A stretch of 61,067 bases of DNA from Microvirga brassicacearum (GTDB lineage Bacteria > Pseudomonadota > Alphaproteobacteria > Rhizobiales > Beijerinckiaceae), in NCBI RefSeq assembly GCF_008757455.1, contig NZ_VCMV01000003.1, positions 402,280 to 463,346 on the forward strand, written 5' to 3'. The notes under the pieces were generated by a model. That model made no database searches, was not told where the DNA came from, and saw nothing but the letters and a program-made list of their open reading frames with translations. The position numbers were made by a program, and so were the translations under genes. This document shows positions 1 to 7,668 of the stretch, piece by piece (the stretch's first letter is position 1; each line of letters begins with the position of its first letter).

Positions 1-193
1 TGCTTCGCCCGGCGTCAGCGTAATGCCGGCATCATCGAGCGGACGGCTGGGGCCGCATAGTTCTTCCGAGTACTCGCGTCAGCCATCTGCAGGCAGAAAA
101 GAGCGGTTGGACTGGCCTTTTACTCAGTCTTCGTCTTTGTCGCCGCATTTCTACCGAACACTTCAAATCGCAACCCCATCCGGATCCACAAAG

Positions 194-610
194 GGGTTTA
201 TCGGAATTACGGGCGGAAGTTCGCCGGAAGTTCATTTTCCGGGCGGCAGTCCCTCGTACCCTTCAATGACAACAACGTTCAGGTCAGCCTTGCCTAGCGA
301 CGGCGCACTTACCGAACCCAGCTGCCAAGTGCCACCTGCTCGGGCCGTCAGCATGAGCCCAGATCATCGTGGTCGTGATCGGGCGCAGCCGGTGGGAACC
401 AACTACGCCCCTGGACCGCTCATTGAACAGGGATTGTTGCTGCGCTCGCTGGGACAACGTTCGCTGGCGACTTTACCGCATCGGCTTGGAGGGTGGGCGC
501 AGGGTTTACCGCGACGGCGATATCGCGCAGCACCTGATGGTCATGGATCAACCACTTACCGACATCATGGTCATACGCGAAAGCCACGCTGATCTGGGAC
601 GGCTGGCTCA
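194..610. repeat. Segmental duplication, copy A
   Basis: This stretch is strongly similar, in the same orientation, to 48944-49545. Relative to that copy it lacks about 205 bases (the equivalent of 49043-49247) and carries 15 extra bases near 450, which add five residues to the protein encoded here. Similarity starts at the shared GGGTTTATCGGAATTAC and ends at GGCTGGCTCA, where the other copy runs into IS256 sequence. Copy A contains the 3' end of the intact NTF2-like gene, so it is probably the ancestral arrangement at its right edge. Identity was judged by eye. Confidence 0.85.
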
Positions 611-968
611 ACGTTTTGCCCGAGCGCCTGGTCACAACGAACTCCATGCCACCGGCACAAGTGGCGGTCACATCATCATACGCGTAGCACTTGATCTCAC
701 CGAGCTTCACTACGCGCGACGTGCTGTGCCCATTCTCGAAGTAGTAATGCTCGCTGATTGCCTCCGGTCCGATCATATCGGCCGTGTCCACACCACGCAG
801 GCGGGCATAGCGATCGTACAACTGCGATATCTTGTTGTGATCACCCTCTGTATAGGCTTGTACCCAAGCCGAGATGATGTCTCGGACCTCCTCATCCGGG
901 GTTGCTAACGCTGGGGAGACCGTGATGCATAGCATCGACGCAACAAGAATTCTCGATACGGTTCTCAT
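420..968 (-). CDS. Secreted SnoaL/NTF2-like protein
   Basis: The 182-residue product begins with a typical signal peptide (about residues 1-22, ending SPALA) and continues as an NTF2/SnoaL-like alpha+beta fold of the DUF4440 kind. Features include an early helix with EVRDIISAWVQAY, a YDDVTATCAGG strand and a late [18 protein letters not shown] strand pair. A strong AGGAGG lies 6 bases before the ATG. Such domains bind small ligands or act as isomerase/hydrolase-like modules; no specific substrate can be named. The C-terminal tail is low in complexity and rich in Ala, Val and Pro. The last third of the gene is duplicated at 49370-49545. It appears to be monocistronic. Confidence 0.75.
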   Translation of the reverse strand: MRTVSRILVASMLCITVSPALATPDEEVRDIISAWVQAYTEGDHNKISQLYDRYARLRGVDTADMIGPEAISEHYYFENGHSTSRVVKLGEIKCYAYDDVTATCAGGMEFVVTRRSGKTLSQPSQISVAFAYDHDVGKWLIHDHQVLRDIAVAVNPAPTLQADAVKSPANVVPASAATIPVQ

Positions 969-1066
969 GGAGACCTCCTGAATCGGTTCACGAACTCTGG
1001 ATTTTGGTTCTTCAGCCCTCCCGTAGGAGGAGGGATAGGGATCAGTGATCTGTCGGAGGGCGGGTG

Positions 1067-1345
1067 TTACTGAGCCGCTGCCGTTTGCAGGTAACCCAGT
1101 GTGTCCTTCTCGGCCTCACCCGTATTCGCGCCGACCTGCAGGCGCTCTTTGTGTGCAGAACTGGTGAGGGAACTGGTTCGCTTGACATCAGCGGGCCCGC
1201 ACAGGAGGCCAAAGGTGTCCTTCTCGGGATCCCTACTCACGTCTCCTACCTGAACGACCTGAGTAGAGCCGCATGCGGCCAGAGCCGGTCCGGCAGTTGT
1301 GAGAACAAGAGCGGTGGCTGCAAGGATGATGGTGGGTGTGCGCAT
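1067..1345 (-). CDS. Small secreted protein with an internal repeat
   Basis: A 92-residue product when started at the ATG at 1345, which is preceded by GGAAGG; an upstream in-frame ATG at 1381 would add 12 residues that do not look like a signal. Residues 1-23 form a clear signal peptide (hydrophobic core, then GPALA). The mature part has two cysteines and two imperfect copies of a short motif, VGDVSRDPEKDTFGLL and VGANTGEAEKDTLGYL. I do not recognise a family. It lies divergent from the TetR gene across an AT-rich intergenic region, so the two may be co-regulated. Confidence 0.6.
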   Translation of the reverse strand: MRTPTIILAATALVLTTAGPALAACGSTQVVQVGDVSRDPEKDTFGLLCGPADVKRTSSLTSSAHKERLQVGANTGEAEKDTLGYLQTAAAQ

Positions 1346-1444
1346 AGCTTCGCCTTCCACGGAACCGGGTTCCGCAATCATGAGATTGTTGACGGGCTAG
1401 TGTTGTCGGATTATATATTTTTGTGAGATATAAATTTCACGAAA

Positions 1445-1465
1445 CTACAATTCTGTCAAATGTAG
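1445..1465. promoter_or_regulatory. Candidate TetR operator
   Basis: An imperfect inverted repeat with arms CTACAATT and AAATGTAG (7 of 8 positions symmetrical) around a 5-base centre lies 8 bases before the TetR start. TetR regulators commonly bind such sites next to their own gene. It sits in an unusually AT-rich stretch shared with the divergent small secreted gene. Assignment is inferred from position and symmetry only. Confidence 0.45.
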
Positions 1466-1472
1466 AGGTCTG

Positions 1473-2075
1473 ATGGCGAGAGACTACCGGATGCAGAAGC
1501 GGGCGGAGGCCCGCGACCAGGTACGCGAACGGATCGTGGAGGCGGCGATGCGGCTCCACGATGAGAAGGGGGTGGTTCCCACAACCTTCGCGGAGGTCGC
1601 GGAACGCGCTGGTGTGGGGCCGGCCACTGTCTCCCGGCATTTCCCCACCCTCGGTGACCTTGTGCGGGCCTGCGGCGCGCATGTGTGGCAAGAGATGCGC
1701 CCCCCGACTCCCGACACCGTGGCTTCGGTGTTCGCCGAAGCCAAGACTGGCCGCGATCGCCTCGCGCGGTTGGTCGAGGAGCTGGATGCCTTCTACGCCC
1801 GGGGCGCGCACCGCCTCGCCCTCGCGGCGCGGGATCGCGAACTCGTGCCCGAGCTCGATGGTTTTCTTACCGCTGTGGAGGCCGGCGTTGAGGCGCTGGT
1901 CAGGGAGGCGCTGGCGCATACCGGGGATCGCGCCCATGTCATCCAAGTCGTCGTCGCGTTCTGCAGCTTTCAGTTCTGGACGCAGTTCACACGAGTTGAT
2001 CTCGCTCCTGCGGAATTGACGCAATTGAAAGTCAAGATCCTGGAATACGCACTCAAGGCTGCGCGGCAGGTCTAG
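1473..2075 (+). CDS. TetR/AcrR family transcriptional regulator
   Basis: The 200-residue protein has the standard TetR layout: an N-terminal three-helix DNA-binding domain (about residues 15-65) with the helix-turn-helix TTFAEVAERAGVGPATVSRHF, then an all-helical ligand-binding domain ending at residue 200. Length is typical of the family. It probably represses itself and perhaps the divergent secreted gene through the palindrome just upstream. The ligand cannot be predicted. The start at 1473 is supported by the HTH position; a weak GAGG lies upstream. An alternative start at residue 7 is possible. Confidence 0.85.
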   Translation: MARDYRMQKRAEARDQVRERIVEAAMRLHDEKGVVPTTFAEVAERAGVGPATVSRHFPTLGDLVRACGAHVWQEMRPPTPDTVASVFAEAKTGRDRLARLVEELDAFYARGAHRLALAARDRELVPELDGFLTAVEAGVEALVREALAHTGDRAHVIQVVVAFCSFQFWTQFTRVDLAPAELTQLKVKILEYALKAARQV

Positions 2076-2582
2076 TCCGCGAGGGGTCTGCTCGCAATTT
2101 CATAATGCCTGCAGGCTCGGACGGTCTCAAAATGGCACCTGCCCGTCGTTTCTCTTAGAGCGGCTACACTGTCAGATCCCGACCTCGCTCCGTGAGATCA
2201 GGAGCCTCTGGAGGCGGCCCATCGGCGAGCCGCCTCCACACTCAGATCTCAACTTGCTCGGGCGATCGCAAGTGCATCGTCGACATCGACGCCAGCTCGG
2301 GTGCAGTGCTTGCCCGGCGGCACGACGCTCTGAGGCGATGGTCGCGCCGGTGCGATGCCCTCGGACATACTCCATCACCTGATCCACTTCCGGTGATTCC
2401 GGAGGCTGTGAGAATGTGGTGTGACGCAGCACATCGAACCTGGTGGATTTCGGTCATGAAACGCGAGACACCCTGAACAGGATCACGGGGGTTTTGAACT
2501 TGCTTGCGATATTAGCAAATGTCACAAGCTAAGAATCCTAGCACCGGAGCTCTCCGGCACACCGCAATGGGGCAAGGCGTGA
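2076..2582. other. No gene recognised
   Basis: About 500 bases between the TetR gene and the caspase-like relic. Short open frames exist on both strands, but none has a recognisable domain or convincing ribosome binding site. No terminator or RNA gene was seen. Confidence 0.5.
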
Positions 2583-3529
2583 GTGCAAGCATGTCTGGGA
2601 ACAGCTTTGGCGAGGTTGCATGCTAACACATCGACCGAATGCTCCGCTGACGGAACAAATGTTTGGCCAATCCGTATCTTCGACCTCTCTTGTCTCTGCA
2701 AAAAACAAAGACTGAGCTCCCGGCCTTTGTTCGCGCGCGCTCTGAAAGCGGTAGTGCTTGCTATAGCGGCGCTCCTGTTGACAGAGTTGCCCGTGGAGGC
2801 GCGCAATAGCGGCACTACCCATCTTCTTGCGGTTGGTATCTGTCCTCCCTGGAAGGATGATGGACCCGAACCCTGCATCAACAGTGTCGAAGCAGTCAGT
2901 CGCGCACTGCAGGAGCGCCTCGACATCGATGACGTAACGTCAGTCGGCTGGTCAATGCGAAGGCAACTGCGAAAGGGTTTGTCGATAGCCTCAGGAATTA
3001 TAAGCGCCTAGGACCGTCTGACCGGCTGGTGATTTTCCTTAACCTGCATGCAGGGCCCATCTTCCTTAACCTGCATGCAGGGCCCATCAGTTCTCATACC
3101 GCAGCCAATCCGAGTGATGTCGTGTTCGTACTATGGACGGACGAAAAGCCTGTAGCGGCGCCATTTGCGGTGGCTAAGGGCGACTGGATGATGGCGACCC
3201 GTTTTGCAGACCTCGTCCATGCAATCCCAGCCGGTGAAGTTATCGTCATCCTTGATACCTGCGAGGCCGGTGCAGTTTCGCCGCTGTTCATCGACGAAAA
3301 TCCTCATGATGACGAACGCCGGCCAGAAAGCGTGATCACCTCGTCCGGCGCAGGGCAGTTTGCCAACTTTGCGGCCGACCATTAAATTCAGCGGCGGAAG
3401 GAATTAGCCCGCTTTCTTGTGCCCCCGAAGACGCGACGTTCCCCCACCGAGTGCAGCAGCTGCCGTAAACCGGAATACGAACGGCCGAAGCTTGCCTCGG
3501 ATCTCCGGCACGGGCCAATCCTTGCATGA
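2583..3529 (+). pseudogene. Broken secreted caspase-like (C14) peptidase gene
   Basis: Two frames together resemble bacterial caspase-like proteins. Frame one gives a hydrophobic leader ending PVEA and the opening strand HLLAVGICPPW, followed by an INSVEAVSRAL helix. Near 2945-2955 the frame shifts. The continuation reads AKGFVDSLRNYKRLGPSDRL, then a strand with the His position (NLHAG) and the Cys strand VIVILDTCEAG. A 27-base tandem duplication repeats the NLHAGP segment. A TAA at 3383 stops the frame, but homologous-looking sequence (YERPKLASDL) continues in the same frame to 3529. The gene therefore carries a frameshift, an in-frame duplication and a nonsense codon. The caspase-like assignment is from motifs only. 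Confidence 0.65.
3035..3088 (+). repeat. 27-base perfect tandem duplication
   Basis: Two adjacent identical 27-base units (3035-3061 and 3062-3088) within the caspase-like relic, duplicating nine codons that include the catalytic-His strand. The length is a multiple of three, so the duplication itself keeps frame. Perfect identity suggests a recent slippage event. Confidence 0.9.
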
Positions 3530-3716
3530 ATGAAAGATGCGCAACTCAGCAAAGTAGCAGTCGTGGTCCTCCGTACTTCAAATATCCATGAGGGTATCCG
3601 CCGGCTGCCAGCCGCTCCCCTCTATAACCTCCACGAATACCCCGCAAAAATTTTCGACTTTGACATAACGCCCCCTGCCTCCCAGCCTCGGGGTCCAGTG
3701 GGAGAACCTTTAGAAA

Positions 3717-5276
3717 ATGAACCGGAACATAGTTTCGTCGGCGTCGGTTGTCGTGGCGTTCATGGTGGGCGGTGCGGCTGCGGCCCAGGCTCAGGAGAGC
3801 GTGCTTCAGATTAGTTCTGGCGGCACCGACATTGCGACGCTCGATGCACATCGCGCGAGCGCGACCACGGACAAGTCGCTGATCGGCTGGATGTACAACG
3901 GCCTCGTCCGCTTTCCTCCGGGAAGCGCCGATCCGAAGGATCTCGAGCCTGATCTCGCGGAGCGCTGGGAAACCTCGGCCGACGGCAAAACCTGGACTTT
4001 CTATCTGCGCAAGGGCGTGAAGTTCCACGGCGCGTATGGCGAGCTCACGGCTGACGACGTGGTCTATTCGCTCAAGCGCGCTGGCGACGAGAGCCGTTCC
4101 ACGTTCGCTGCGAATTTTTCGGGCATTGAGGATGTGGCGAAGGTCGACGATTACACCGTCCGCGTCACCCTGAAATATCCGGATGCGAGCTTCCTTGGCC
4201 GCGTGTCCAACTATCACGCCGGCAACATCGTCAGCAAAAAGGCCGCGGAAGACCTCGGCGCGAAATTCGCTGCGAACCCGGTCGGCACCGGCCCGTTCAA
4301 GTTCGCCGAGCACGTCACGCAGCAGCATGTGAAGCTCGTCGCCCACAAGGATTATTTCCGCGGCGCGCCGAAGATCGACACCATCATGTACCGCATGATC
4401 CCGTCCGATAGCGCCCGCGAACTAGCCTTCGCGTCGGGCGAACTCGACGTAATGTACGGCAAGCGCGAGCAGCGCTGGGTCGATACCGCGCGCAAGCGCG
4501 GCAACATGATCATCGACATCTTCCGGCCGGGCGAGTTCCGCACTCTCCATCTCAACCGCTCCATCGCGCCGCTCGACGACATCCGTGTCCGCCAAGCCAT
4601 CGCCCATGCGGTGAAGGTCGACGACATCGTTCGTTATGTGGGCAAGGATGTCGGGCCGAAAGGCTGCTCCGTCGTGCCCCCGGGCTATCTCGGTGAGGAT
4701 TGCTCGGCCGGGGCCTACGATTACGATACGGAGAAGGCCAAGAAGCTCCTGGCGGAAGCTGGACACGGGGAAGGGCTCGTGCTGAAAGCCACCGTTTCCA
4801 ACATTTCGGCTCAGCTGCCGATCATGGAGATCGTGCAATCCCAGCTCGCCAAAGTCGGCATCAAGCTCGACATGAATGTCGTCGACCACCCGACCTATCA
4901 GACCCAGAGTCGCAAGAACGCCAGCGCAATCGTATTCTACGGCGCCGCCCGCTTTCCCATCGCGGACGCCTATCTGACAGAGTTCTACCACTCGGACGCG
5001 ATCGTCGGAAAACCCACCGCGATCACCAATTTCTCCCATTGCGCCGTGGCAGACAAGGAGATCGACGCCGCCCGTCTCGAAGGCAACCCGGAGAAGCAGC
5101 TTGCTCTATGGAAAGAGGCGCAGCGCAAGATCCACGAGGACGTCTGCTCCCTTCCTCTGTTCGATCTGCAGCAGGTCTGGGGTCACAGCAACCGCGTGGA
5201 TTTCGGCTATGAGTTGAAGGGAGCGATGAACCTCGCTCCGCCAATCACCGAAAAGACCACCGTCAAGCCTCGCTAA
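3717..5276 (+). CDS. ABC transporter binding protein, dipeptide/opine type
   Basis: A 519-residue periplasmic solute-binding protein of family 5 (DppA/OppA/NikA-like). Residues 1-25 are a signal peptide ending AAAQAQ. Family landmarks include GTDIATLDAH near the N-terminus, the LAERWETSADGKTWTFYLR block, VKFHGAYGELTADDVVYSLK, and the NPVGTGPFKF turn. It should capture a peptide-like or opine-like solute for the DppBCDF-type transporter encoded at 10186-14011. It is separated from that transporter by the convergent LysR gene and so has its own promoter. Its stop overlaps the LysR gene end by 14 bases. Substrate is inferred from neighbours only. Confidence 0.9.
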   Translation: MNRNIVSSASVVVAFMVGGAAAAQAQESVLQISSGGTDIATLDAHRASATTDKSLIGWMYNGLVRFPPGSADPKDLEPDLAERWETSADGKTWTFYLRKGVKFHGAYGELTADDVVYSLKRAGDESRSTFAANFSGIEDVAKVDDYTVRVTLKYPDASFLGRVSNYHAGNIVSKKAAEDLGAKFAANPVGTGPFKFAEHVTQQHVKLVAHKDYFRGAPKIDTIMYRMIPSDSARELAFASGELDVMYGKREQRWVDTARKRGNMIIDIFRPGEFRTLHLNRSIAPLDDIRVRQAIAHAVKVDDIVRYVGKDVGPKGCSVVPPGYLGEDCSAGAYDYDTEKAKKLLAEAGHGEGLVLKATVSNISAQLPIMEIVQSQLAKVGIKLDMNVVDHPTYQTQSRKNASAIVFYGAARFPIADAYLTEFYHSDAIVGKPTAITNFSHCAVADKEIDAARLEGNPEKQLALWKEAQRKIHEDVCSLPLFDLQQVWGHSNRVDFGYELKGAMNLAPPITEKTTVKPR

Positions 5277-6180
5277 GCAACTCGCGGGAGATGCGCTCCG
5301 CCGTGGAGCGCGTCTCCTGCACGAAGGCCTCGACAAGGCTCGCATTGCGGATGTCGTATGCGCGGCAGAGTTGAAAATCGAACGGCACCAGTGGCTCGAA
5401 GCGCCGCACCGCTACGCGCCCCTGCAGGCCGCTGATGAAGAGCGGATGGACCAACGAAACGCCTAGGCCCGCGGCCACGAACTCGCACAGAGTGGGCGAG
5501 GTGGTGGCGTCGAGAACGAAGTTCACCCGGACCCGGTAGGATTCGAAAACCGTGGCGATCTGCCGGCCGGTATAACTTTCCGGATCGAACGAGATGAACG
5601 GTACCCCGTCCAGATCATTGGGTTCGATCAGGCTGCGTGCAGTCAGGGGATGGTCGAGCGGCATGATGCAGACGAGCGGTTGCTGCATCAGCGACTCGGT
5701 CGCGATATAGGGATTGTCGATCCGCGAGCTGATCAGCCCGACATCGAGTTTTCGCGTTACCAGCCAATCCGCAATCCATTGCGAGCTTCGCGATTGGATG
5801 GAGCAATAGACATTCGGATGCGTGCGCAGGAAGCCGGTCGTCGCCTGTTGGATGAAGGCGCCCGACAGGGCGGGCATGACACCGACCAACAGCCGCCCCT
5901 GTTCCTCCCGGCGAATGGCCGCGACCGCGGTCTCGACCTGACGCACGCCGGCGAAAATGCGGTCGACTTCCTCATAGAGGCGCATGCCGCGCACGGTCGG
6001 GGCCAGCCGGCCTTTCAACCGGTCGAACAGCTCGAGACCGGTGTCCTCTTCGAGATGGGCGATCAGCTTGCTCACCGCGGGCTGTGAAATGTTGAGCATT
6101 TCCGCCGCTCTGCTGACCGTGCCGTTCTCGACCACGGCCTTGAACGCCTCGATTTGGCGCAGGTTGAGCGGGCGACGCAT
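5263..6180 (-). CDS. LysR family transcriptional regulator
   Basis: 305 residues from the ATG at 6180, which has AGGAAGG 7 bases upstream; a longer frame upstream crosses the divergent promoter and is rejected. Residues 1-60 form the winged HTH (LNLRQIEAFKAVVENGTVSRAAEMLNISQPAVSKL, split over the helix pair). The rest is a periplasmic-binding-like effector domain containing LLVGVMPAL and PLVCIMPLDHPL. It is divergent from the oxidase operon starting at 6273 and is the likely activator of opine-type catabolism, with the coinducer being the substrate or its product. The 14-base 3' overlap with the binding-protein gene is tail to tail. Confidence 0.9.
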   Translation of the reverse strand: MRRPLNLRQIEAFKAVVENGTVSRAAEMLNISQPAVSKLIAHLEEDTGLELFDRLKGRLAPTVRGMRLYEEVDRIFAGVRQVETAVAAIRREEQGRLLVGVMPALSGAFIQQATTGFLRTHPNVYCSIQSRSSQWIADWLVTRKLDVGLISSRIDNPYIATESLMQQPLVCIMPLDHPLTARSLIEPNDLDGVPFISFDPESYTGRQIATVFESYRVRVNFVLDATTSPTLCEFVAAGLGVSLVHPLFISGLQGRVAVRRFEPLVPFDFQLCRAYDIRNASLVEAFVQETRSTAERISRELLSEA

Positions 6181-6210
6181 TCCATAACCTTCCTGAATAG
6201 GGTGGCGATA

Positions 6211-6229
6211 ATTACGACTTTGACGAAAT
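6211..6229. promoter_or_regulatory. Candidate LysR binding dyad
   Basis: An imperfect dyad ATTACGAC-TTT-GACGAAAT (6 of 8 positions symmetrical) lies midway between the divergent LysR start (6180) and the oxidase operon start (6273). LysR proteins bind interrupted dyads of the T-N11-A kind in such intergenic regions. Support is position and partial symmetry only. Confidence 0.35.
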
Positions 6230-6272
6230 GGACTCTGTCTTCGTACCGTCATGTTCTGCAAGAGGAAAATCC

Positions 6273-7394
6273 ATGCAGTCAGATGCAATCGTCATTGGGG
6301 CCGGAACGGTCGGCGCCGCAGTCGCCTATGGGCTGGCGCGTCGGGGCTTAAGCGTGCTCGTTCTCGACGGCGACGATGGCGATTATCGCGCGGCGCGCGC
6401 GAATTTCGGTCTCGTCTGGCTGCAGGGCAAGGGCATGAACATGCCGGCCTACCAGCAATTGACGCGGCGCAGCGTCGATCTCTGGCCGGAATTCGACGCG
6501 GAGCTGTCTGCGCTCACCGGCATCGATCTTCAATATGAGCACGATGGCGGTCTCGCCTTCTGTTTTGGCGAGGACGGCTTCGAGCAGCGTCGCCTGCATC
6601 TCCAGCGTCTGCACAATCAGCTCGGCAGCGAGGATCCCGATCACGAGATGCTCGACCGCGGCACGCTCGAAAAACTCGCACCGAAGGTGCGGTTTGGCGC
6701 GGATGTCAGCGGTGCGAGTTTCGGGCGGCGCGACGGTCACGCCAATCCTCTCAAGCTCCTCGCGGCTCTGCATGCGGGCATCCTGCGGCACGGGGGCGTG
6801 CTGCGTAGCCACAGCGCCGTGGACAAGATCGTGCCCGGCACGCAAGGGTTCACGATCGAGATCCAGGGGGGTGATCGTTTCTCCGCAACGCGCCTGGTCA
6901 TCGCGGCCGGGCTCGGATCGGCGACGCTGGCGGAGCAGGTCGGCCTCCATGTGCCGCTGCGCCCCCAGCGCGGCCAGGTGCTCGTCACCGAACGCGTCGA
7001 CCCGCTGCTGCCGCTGCCGGCGAGCGGTCTTCGCCAGACCCGCGAAGGCACGCTGATGATCGGCGCCACGCAGGAAGAAACCGGCTTCAACACCACGACC
7101 ACGAGCGAGGCCGCCGCGCATTTGGGTCACAAGACCGTACGACTGGTTCCAGCGCTCGCCGAGCTGACCTTGGTGCGCCATTGGGCGGGTTTGCGCGTCA
7201 TGACGCCCGACAGCTACCCGGTCTATGTGCAGTCGCCGACCTATCCCGGCGCTTTCGTCACCCTGTGCCATTCGGGCGTCACGCTCGCCTCCACCCACGC
7301 GACCGTCATCCCCGATGCGATCATCGCCGGCCGCCTGCCCTCCATTCTCGATCCTTTCCACCATAGGCGCTTCGATGTTCCGAAAGCTGCATGA
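6273..7394 (+). CDS. FAD-dependent oxidoreductase, DAO family (first subunit)
   Basis: 373 residues starting at the ATG at 6273, preceded by AAGAGG. The N-terminal dinucleotide fold IVIGAGTVGAAVAYGLARRG (about residues 6-25) and the C-terminal GLRVMTPDSYPV segment place it in the D-amino acid oxidase/glycine oxidase/sarcosine oxidase beta family. In multi-subunit amine dehydrogenases (octopine and nopaline oxidase, HcnABC cyanide synthase, D-hydroxyproline dehydrogenase) this is the catalytic subunit that oxidises a C-N bond. It heads an overlapping operon with the [2Fe-2S] and FAD/NAD partners. A second, different DAO subunit follows at 9059, which is unusual. Confidence 0.85.
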   Translation: MQSDAIVIGAGTVGAAVAYGLARRGLSVLVLDGDDGDYRAARANFGLVWLQGKGMNMPAYQQLTRRSVDLWPEFDAELSALTGIDLQYEHDGGLAFCFGEDGFEQRRLHLQRLHNQLGSEDPDHEMLDRGTLEKLAPKVRFGADVSGASFGRRDGHANPLKLLAALHAGILRHGGVLRSHSAVDKIVPGTQGFTIEIQGGDRFSATRLVIAAGLGSATLAEQVGLHVPLRPQRGQVLVTERVDPLLPLPASGLRQTREGTLMIGATQEETGFNTTTTSEAAAHLGHKTVRLVPALAELTLVRHWAGLRVMTPDSYPVYVQSPTYPGAFVTLCHSGVTLASTHATVIPDAIIAGRLPSILDPFHHRRFDVPKAA

Positions 7395-7668
7395 GCCCGA
7401 AGGGGCCATAACCGTTTATGTCGACGGCATCGCCGCATCGGCGGAGCCCGGCGAGAGCATCGCCGCCGTGCTGCTGCGCGCGGCGCCGCATTGGTCGCGC
7501 ACCACGCCCGTCACCCAAAGCAAGCGGGCGCCCTATTGCATGATGGGCGTCTGCTTCGAGTGCCTCGCCATCGTCGATGGCATCGCCTCCGTCCAGACCT
7601 GCCTCACTCTGGTGCGCGACGGCATGCGCATCGAGCGCCAACACGGAAAGCGGAGCCTGAGCGCATGA
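7375..7668 (+). CDS. Small [2Fe-2S] subunit of amine/opine oxidase
   Basis: A 97-residue ferredoxin-like protein beginning 20 bases inside the previous gene. Four cysteines (55, 60, 63 and 76) are spaced as in plant-type [2Fe-2S] clusters: CMMGVCFEC followed by QTC. The beta-grasp start ITVYVDG matches the HcnA/LhpE-type small subunit. It should carry electrons between the flavin of a DAO subunit and the FAD/NAD subunit. Translational coupling (overlap at both ends) supports stoichiometric assembly. Confidence 0.85.
   Translation: MFRKLHEPEGAITVYVDGIAASAEPGESIAAVLLRAAPHWSRTTPVTQSKRAPYCMMGVCFECLAIVDGIASVQTCLTLVRDGMRIERQHGKRSLSA

Noticed and set aside
23..592. Long plus-strand open frame at the left edge
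   Set aside because: It runs antisense through the 3' end of the NTF2-like gene and has low-complexity, Arg/Ser/Pro-rich composition typical of a shadow frame in high-GC DNA.
6348..7409. 353-codon minus-strand open frame opposite the first DAO gene
   Set aside because: Composition (Arg, Ala, His-rich) and exact antisense overlap with a clearly conserved enzyme mark it as a shadow.
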